Source of the DNA: Ceratotherium simum simum
Taxonomy: Eukaryota; Chordata; Mammalia; Perissodactyla; Rhinocerotidae
Direction: 5' to 3'
DNA length: 64,000 nt
Assembly: GCF_000283155.1 (NCBI RefSeq)
Contig: NW_004454195.1
Location: 5,205,608 to 5,269,607, forward strand
Shown: positions 57,654-64,000 of the stretch, piece by piece
Layout: every line of letters starts with the position of its first letter
Position numbering within the stretch: the stretch's first letter is position 1
The notes under the pieces: generated by a model
The model's input: only the letters and a program-made list of their open reading frames with translations
The model's database searches: none
Told to the model about the DNA's origin: nothing
Position numbers and translations under genes: made by a program

Positions 57654-59959
57654 AATGGAAAAGGAAATGCAAGTGATGAACACACTAAAGCAGTGTAATT
57701 AAATTTAAGACAAACCAAAAACATATAAAACAATTCTGAAACTATCATACAGCAGCAGAATCTACCTGGGGAACACATTTAAGCATTTATTTGAGTTTTA
57801 AAGCTTTAATGAAACAGAAATATTAGATAAACTTAAAATTACTTAATTACTTTTATTTTTTTAAAAAAAACAGTAAACATGACCATTTACAATGTTTAAA
57901 GAAGACTCTTTCAAAAGCATCTACTGGATATTTTGTAGCAGATAAATAATAAGAGGCTGCTCAGTATGTGTGTACCTAGAAACAGGACTGATAATTTAGC
58001 TAATAAAGCTATAGAAATACAGATAATACATGACATGGTGGTTTCTCTGACCATTTTCCATCCATTATTCCAAACCAGCCCTTATAGAACAAAGTGATAT
58101 AAAAAATCAACTTCAAGTCCTGTGGTAGAACTTTGCTGTTTGGGACCATAAAGAAAGTTGCCAATTCTTAATTCTAAAACTATTATGATCTGAAAAATGT
58201 TATCTAAGAGAGATACAATGAATAAAAAGAAATTCATTCTAGAAATAATGTATATAGAAGTATAGAGGACAAATAAGTAAACTTAGAATCCTATTGTTAA
58301 TGTGGGGAAAGAAATATGAGAGAATAAGAATGGACATAAACTGATGCATTTATGAAGGCAGCAAAATGCAATGGTTACCAAACTGTAATCACATATTAAC
58401 ATGGCACATAAACTTAAACAGGCTCTTTGGAAAAAACTAAATAAATAACAGCAATAAACTCCTGGCTCTTTTTCGTTATTAGAAGGTAGAAGTTATCACC
58501 TATTTAATTACACCACTGAGACTGGGAAGTATTCCCAATAGTTAAAACAAATGCACAGCTTTTTCCACTATATTTAGACTATAGTAACTGTATCAGAGAT
58601 TACACGTAATGAGAGAATGAATAAAAGAGTCCTTTCAAAAAAGCATATTTTGAAAATCAATAAAATTATTTTATTGAAAAGCAAATACTGAAAAAGCAGA
58701 TGTGCTTTTGCAGTCCAATACTTTTCTAGATGTACCATGCTCCACATCCAAGATCAATTCACTTACTCATTAAGTTTGAAAAACATCCTCAAGTAAATCT
58801 CCACTGGACCTTGTAGGGAGGTTACTTAGTCATTAACACTGATAAAACTACACTTGATACAGTTCTGCCTTCCAGTCTCAAAGTACAAAGAGTTATACAC
58901 TGAATTAGTATCAAATGCAAAGTACAAAATCTGACAGAGTGAAGATTAATAGCAATGTGTTAAGTAAGAAAGAGCTGTTTGGTGAAGTACCCTGGGAATT
59001 TAGGTCAGTTTAATCCAAGATCGCATCAATTACTGAGAAGTTAGGGGAAACAGAAAATCAATTAAACTTGCAGATTGTACCATGCTAGGAAAGTCTTGAA
59101 TTACCAACACCGGAGGCGTTTGGAATTAGACAGAATGAAACACCTGCAAACATATTAATAACAAACAATTAATAACAATAGAGACCTCTTTTGTTAGAGA
59201 TTTACTGGGGAAGAAATATGACTTAATAGTAAAAATATTTTTCTAATTTCAATAGGCAATATTTATTTGCAATCATTTGTCTTAAGTTATCCGTCAGACT
59301 ATCTTTTACAAAGATAAGAATTTTTTAAAAGATTTTTTTTGTTTAGAGGACTTCATATATACGTATCAGAAGAAATACAGATTTATATTCCCTTCAGAGC
59401 TGTCACACAAAAAAAAAGGTTTTAATGACCATGTAAACTAAGACAAAGGTACATATGAGTATTTTTAAAAGAAAGAAATGAATGTAAATCCTTTAAAAAC
59501 CAAACTTGTTCCCTCAGATTCAGTTACATATCTTGCTGAATTATCAAGATAGTACAGAAGAAAATCCTAAATTCATTATAACCTGGTATCTCCTACAGCA
59601 AATGCTATAAATGGCTGGAATTTTCAGGCCACTATTGAAATAATGATGATTCATTCAGAATAACTTGAAATTTTCCATTTTGTTCCAACCAAGAGAGATA
59701 CAAATGGAATATGCTTTGTATGGTTTTATGCTAATTACAATAGATTTAAATGCATTCAGCATTAATGTATCTTATTAATAAGTTTTTTAAAAACATTACT
59801 TGGTATAACATAAGAAGCAACAAGAAGAATACAAATAGGCTGTGGCAGAGGCTGTATGTCCAAACCCCCTTCAAGAAGACATATGAAGAGAGCCCAACAG
59901 GAATCAAATGCGGAAACAAGGCAGTAATGGCAAAACCCTCTTGTCAGGCTGTCTTCCAT
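57654..59959. other. Unassigned AT-rich sequence
   Basis: About 2.3 kb with no recognised repeat, exon or RNA gene. Confidence 0.35.
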
Positions 59960-60480
59960 CTGGCCCTTCTGGGCAGAGCCTTGCGTCTCCACAGAGCATT
60001 TATCAATCAGAATCCCAGCAAAGCAGACGGCACACTGCATAATTGAAGAGATTTTAATAAAGGGACTATTTACTACAGTTTGGCAAGGTTGGGAAAACCA
60101 ACAAGAGACAATGCAACACGCTCAGGCTAGCGACAATGGGGTGCTGTTTCCACCCCTGGGCCTGAAAAAGCAAAGGAAAGGAACAGTTACAGGAACTTGG
60201 AGAAGTAGATGAAGAGAGAGGGCCACCTGACCGAAGGTGTGGCCTTTGGGTGAAGGAAGCAACCAACCCAGCATGAGCACGGAAAGAGGGAGTGAGAGAC
60301 GACAACAAATACTCCTATCTCACACTCTAGTCACACCTCCAACTTCCAACTGGCGAAATCCAACTAGACACCAGATAGCAAGGATACTACTGACACAATC
60401 CACACAAGTCAGCCTCCATGGACACACTCAAGGTGGAGAAGGGTGGAGAATAGATCCGGAAGGACAAAGAGAACTTATCC
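59960..60480 (-). mobile_element. Ancient interspersed repeat, family not determined
   Basis: Text such as 'agagattttaataaagggac', 'ctgtttccacccctgggcct' and 'gtcagcctccatggacacac' recurs in many mammalian genomes as an interspersed repeat. The minus strand carries the TTTATTAAA-type end. I cannot assign the family. Frames of 80-98 codons here are by-products. Confidence 0.45.
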
Positions 60481-60849
60481 ACTTCTGTGCAGGATCCTAA
60501 GATGAATGTAAAGCAAACTGCAAGTAATATACAAGAAACATAAAATAGCACAGTTGGCTGGAGCAAAAGGTGTATGTATGGAATTAATGGAAGAAAAAGT
60601 GAAAATGACAGAATGGGGTAGAAGATAATTAAGATCATACTAAGTCAGAAATTAATTTGGGAGGTAACAGGAAAGCACTGAAGGTACACATGCAGGAGAG
60701 CACAATAATCCCAGGATAATGGTAGCAGCGTATACAGTCAGACTGAAAGGAAAGTCACTGACAGCAAAGGTCAGTTAGATTATTCCAGCAGTCTAGGCAT
60801 TAAGGAGATAGTAAAAAATAAACATTAACATGAATCGATCCCCTATATG

Positions 60850-60970
60850 TCCTGGGTATCTCAAAATTCTTATCCATTTAATCCTCTCCAATTTAAACTG
60901 AGAAAACTAAGCCTCAGAAAAGTAACTTGCTGAAAAAACAATAACTAGTTAACTGTTACAAAGGTCACAT
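60850..60970 (-). mobile_element. MIR SINE (reverse)
   Basis: 'tttaatcctctccaatttaa' and 'aaactaagcctcagaaaagt' match reversed MIR. Confidence 0.6.
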
Positions 60971-61029
60971 TATTTCACTAACTTGTGCTGTCTAAATGAA
61001 GTATTGGCAATAGACATAGAAAGTGAAGA

Positions 61030-61145
61030 ACATAAGTTCACTGACAGGCCCAGATCTCATTAACCAGATCTCAGACAAGTTACTTAACTCCTTAGCTCAG
61101 CTTCCTCATCTGCAAACTAAGGGTACCTACCAAAATTATTTCTTC
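61030..61145 (+). mobile_element. MIR SINE
   Basis: 'acaagttacttaactcctta' and 'agcttcctcatctgcaaact' are the MIR core. Confidence 0.7.
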
Positions 61146-61383
61146 CATATCTAAAATTTTCTTATAGCATTAAACATGCATCAGCCTTCCCACCCTCATA
61201 CCAACCTGTCAATGAACATCCCCACCAACTTCATCTTCGATTCATCTCTTGCTGTAGACACTCACAATTAAATCCAATTGCAGTCTACCCAATAAATCCA
61301 CTCAAGCCAAAACTCTTCAGTGAGAAGGCATCCCTAATTAACCCAACCTGGAGGGGACAGGCCTTCCATGATACTGTGATATA

Positions 61384-61595
61384 CAGTCATGTGCCATATA
61401 ACATCATTTCAGTAAACAACAGATTGCATGTACAATGGTGGTCCCATAAGATTAGTTCCATATAGCCTAGGTGTGTAGTAGGCTATACCATCTAGGTTTG
61501 TGTAAGTACACTCTATGATGTTTGCACAATGATGAAATCACCTAATGATGCATTTCTCAGAACTTGCATCCCTATCATTAAGCAACACATGACTG
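61384..61595 (+). mobile_element. Ricksha-like MULE MITE
   Basis: A 212-bp element has 10-bp perfect terminal inverted repeats cagtcatgtg...cacatgactg. Inner text ('acaatggtggtcccataaga', 'taggctataccatctaggtt') matches my memory of the mammalian Ricksha (MuDR-type) repeats. No clean flanking 9-bp duplication is visible. Confidence 0.6.
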
Positions 61596-62368
61596 TAATA
61601 AGAAATATATATTTGCTATTCGTCCCCCGTTCTTGGTACAGAGCTCCTAAAACTCCTAATTCCCTAAGTGATAGGAGTGACAGGAGTATCTTTTGTTATT
61701 CATAATAAGCCCCTTTCAATCATATCTGAACTTATGCTAATGTCACAAGGTAACTCTTAGAGGATGGGGGTGGGTTGCCAGAGGAACCAACCATGTGATT
61801 AGAGGATTGGAACTTTCAGCCCCACCCCTCAACCACCAGGGAGGAGAGAGGATCTGAACATTAATCCATCACCAATGGCCAATAATGTAATCAATCATGC
61901 CTATGTAATGAAGCCTCCATAAAAACCCTAAATGATGGGGTCTGGAGAGCTTCCAGGCTGGTGAATGCATCAAGGTGCTGGGAGGCTGGCACACTCAGAG
62001 GGCATGGAAGCTCCAGGTCCTTTTCCACATACCTTGCCCTATATCTTTTTTCCATCTGGACACTCCTGAGTTGTATCCTTTACACAACTGGTAATACTAA
62101 GTAAAAGGCTTTCCTGAGTTCTGTGAGATGTTCTAGCAAATTATCAAACCTAAGGAAGGGGTCGTGGGAAGCCAATTTATAGCTGGTTTGCCAGAAGTAC
62201 AGGTGACAATCTAGACCTGCGATTGGCATCTGAAGCGGGGGGCAGTCTTGTGGGATTCAGCCCTTAACCTATGAGGTCTGCATTAACTCCAGGTAGTTAG
62301 TGTCAGAATTGCTTGATGTAGAAAACCTCCACATTTGGTGTCAGAAGTGTTATGAGTATAGAAAAACA
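61594..62368 (+). mobile_element. ERV-type LTR adjoining the Ricksha-like element
   Basis: It starts near 'tgtaataagaaatatatatt', has a TATA-like 'cataaaaaccctaaa', 'gttctgtgagatgttctagc', 'cttgtgggattcagccctta' and ends near 'gtatagaaaaaca'. This is the layout of a mammalian ERV LTR. Family and exact ends are not certain. The junction with the DNA transposon is end to end, sharing about two bases. Confidence 0.65.
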
Positions 62369-62439
62369 GTTTACCTTTACCTTCCATGATTTCCTATAGA
62401 AGTTATATCTCTGCAAGCCATTTGGCAGCCTCCTGAGCA

Positions 62440-62735
62440 CAATGTTAATTATTTTTCATTGCTTTTTAAAATACTTTATTCTTTAGAGCAGTTTTAAGTT
62501 TAGAGCAAAATTGAGCAAAAAGTACAGACATTTCCCATATACCCTCTTTCCCCACACATGCACAGCCTCCCCCAATATCAACATCCTCCTTTTGCAGAGC
62601 AGAAGTTTTTAATTTTAATGAAGTGCAGCTCATCAATTTTTCTTTCATGGATCATGCCTTTAGTGTTGCATCTAAAAAGTCAAAGCCATACCCAAGGTCA
62701 CCTAGATTTTCTCATGTGTTATCTTCATTACCGTT
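62440..62735 (-). mobile_element. Old L1 pieces (reverse), internally deleted
   Basis: A 3' UTR piece ('gagcagttttaagtttagag', 'ccacacatgcacagcctccc') is joined near 62597 to an ORF2-proximal piece ('gcagagcagaagtttttaat', 'tttcatggatcatgccttta'). The sequence normally between them is missing. Confidence 0.75.
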
Positions 62736-62924
62736 ATTAAAAAAAAAAAAAAATTGAGCGCCCAGTATGTGCCTGGTACTCAAGACAGAAGATGAATAAG
62801 CAACAATACCCTCAAGCATCCTGAAGCACTGTTTTAAGAAGCTCAATTGAACAACCATTAAGGCAGGAGAGGCAGTATTCTCCACTGGGAGAGAGCAGAG
62901 AAGTCATAGCATAGTGTGAATGAA

Positions 62925-63155
62925 GTCAAACTTAAGAGCACGGGCATTGGAGCCAGCCTGCCTGGATTCATACCCTTCTTCTGCCACTTGCTAGCTGTGT
63001 GCTCTTGTCTCAACTCCCTTGTCTGAAAAATGAGGAAAATATTTATAGTCACTTCACTCCACAGTACTGTTGTGAAGATTAAATGACTTAATCCATGTGC
63101 GGTGCTTAACACAGTGCTTGTCACACTGTAAGTGCACAATAAATGCTAGTACTTC
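62925..63155 (+). mobile_element. MIR SINE, near full length
   Basis: It runs from 'gagcacgggcattggagcca' through 'cttgctagctgtgtgctctt' and 'gtgaagattaaatgacttaa' to 'gcacaataaatgctagta', the full MIR order. The 93-codon minus frame here is MIR sequence. Confidence 0.9.
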
Positions 63156-64000
63156 TAGACTCTCCAAGATGGGGTTGAGGTATAGTTTTAAAAAATATTC
63201 AAAATTATCACTGCTAAAAATTCTTAATCAGGATATTTCATTTTATTTTGGAATTTCAAAGATTAAGGTATAATCTAATAAATCAAAGATTCAGAATTAA
63301 TGAATAACAGCATGTGGAAAGTAGTAGATACAAGTCAGCAGGAAAAGTATGTGGTTAAAAATCTCATTTTGGTAGAAGTAGTCTTTTTTTTTAAACACAA
63401 AATTCTCATTTATAACGAAATGGTTAAAATTTTAAGTGAGAACTTCAATACATTTAACTTAGTATTTCAATATCATATTACTGGCTTTCATTTCTACTAC
63501 TCTAACAGAGGGAAAATAGACTATAACTATTTAAAAATTAAACCACAGAATTAAGGATGCTTTATTTCCCAGTACTTCAATAAGAATCTGTTTTAAAGAA
63601 CACTGGCTAATGAAACAAAGCATAATTCTATTTTCTAGCATAATTACAAAAATCACATGTAGAAAAGGTACCAAAATTGAATACTACTTTTAAAAGTACT
63701 TTTAAAAAGGATAACTGCGACTAATTATGTGATATGAAAACATGCAAATAATGTCAATTATATCTCAATAAAACTGCAAAAATATGCAAATAAAATCATT
63801 TCCTTATTTTAAAATTGATTAAATTCTGTCTTCCTAACCTGAGATTCAAATTAAATCTATTTTACACACAAAAAAATAAGGTTAAAAAAAAAAAGACTAT
63901 GATCTGACTCATTGATAAGCAAATCAAATGTATGCCTCCTATATTGGATTGGTCAACGCACGAAGCAGTCAAGGAAAAAAACTTTATAATTTTATATCTA
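63156..64000. other. Unassigned AT-rich sequence
   Basis: No recognised feature up to the window edge. Confidence 0.35.

Noticed and set aside
59750..60638. Several frames of 80-98 codons on both strands
   Set aside because: Most of the stretch (59960-60480) belongs to an old interspersed repeat, which explains most of them; none has gene-like support.

Overview
This window is eukaryotic nuclear DNA from a mammal. It is AT-rich and CpG-poor outside young SINEs, and it is packed with interspersed repeats: L1, L2, MIR, MaLR/ERVL LTRs and hAT-class DNA transposons. Ten copies of the tRNA-derived ERE SINE are present (GGCCGGCCC head, A-box-like TGGTTAAGTG, B-box-like GGTTCGGATCC). That SINE is the lineage marker of Perissodactyla (horse, rhinoceros, tapir). 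I would call it a perissodactyl, with rhinoceros or horse left open. The window looks like intergenic or deep intronic sequence.

Layout. 1-4.6 kb: an L1 tail, an MLT1-type LTR, a hAT MITE, L2 and MIR copies and a second L1 3' end. 4.6-8.3 kb: mostly unassigned sequence with a possible minus-strand gene remnant (6499-6985). 8.3-12.5 kb: an MLT1 LTR, then an old L1 broken by younger insertions (another L1 piece, an ERE, a young L1 3' end). 12.8-14.8 kb: a hAT MITE, a MaLR LTR and a promoter-like segment with a splice donor. 14.8-16.05 kb: a young L1 ORF2 fragment with a long open frame, flanked by a perfect 14-bp duplication. 17.69-20.91 kb: an autonomous-length hAT transposon with a decayed transposase, itself hit by an LTR and an ERE. 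23.6-26.9 kb: old L1 copies in minus orientation. 27-43 kb: mostly unassigned sequence with scattered EREs, MIR and L2, plus an MLT1 LTR inside an L2. 43.8-47.6 kb: an old L1 split by a complete MLT2-type LTR, then a HAL1/L1-like region. 47.6-60 kb: mostly unassigned AT-rich sequence with three EREs. 60-64 kb: a mixed repeat cluster (unnamed repeat, MIR, Ricksha-like MITE, ERV LTR, L1 pieces, MIR).

I find no convincing functional protein-coding gene, no functional RNA gene and no CRISPR. The only long reading frame (423 codons) belongs to L1. The most informative content is the insertion history: several insertions carry exact target-site duplications that can be read directly from the sequence.
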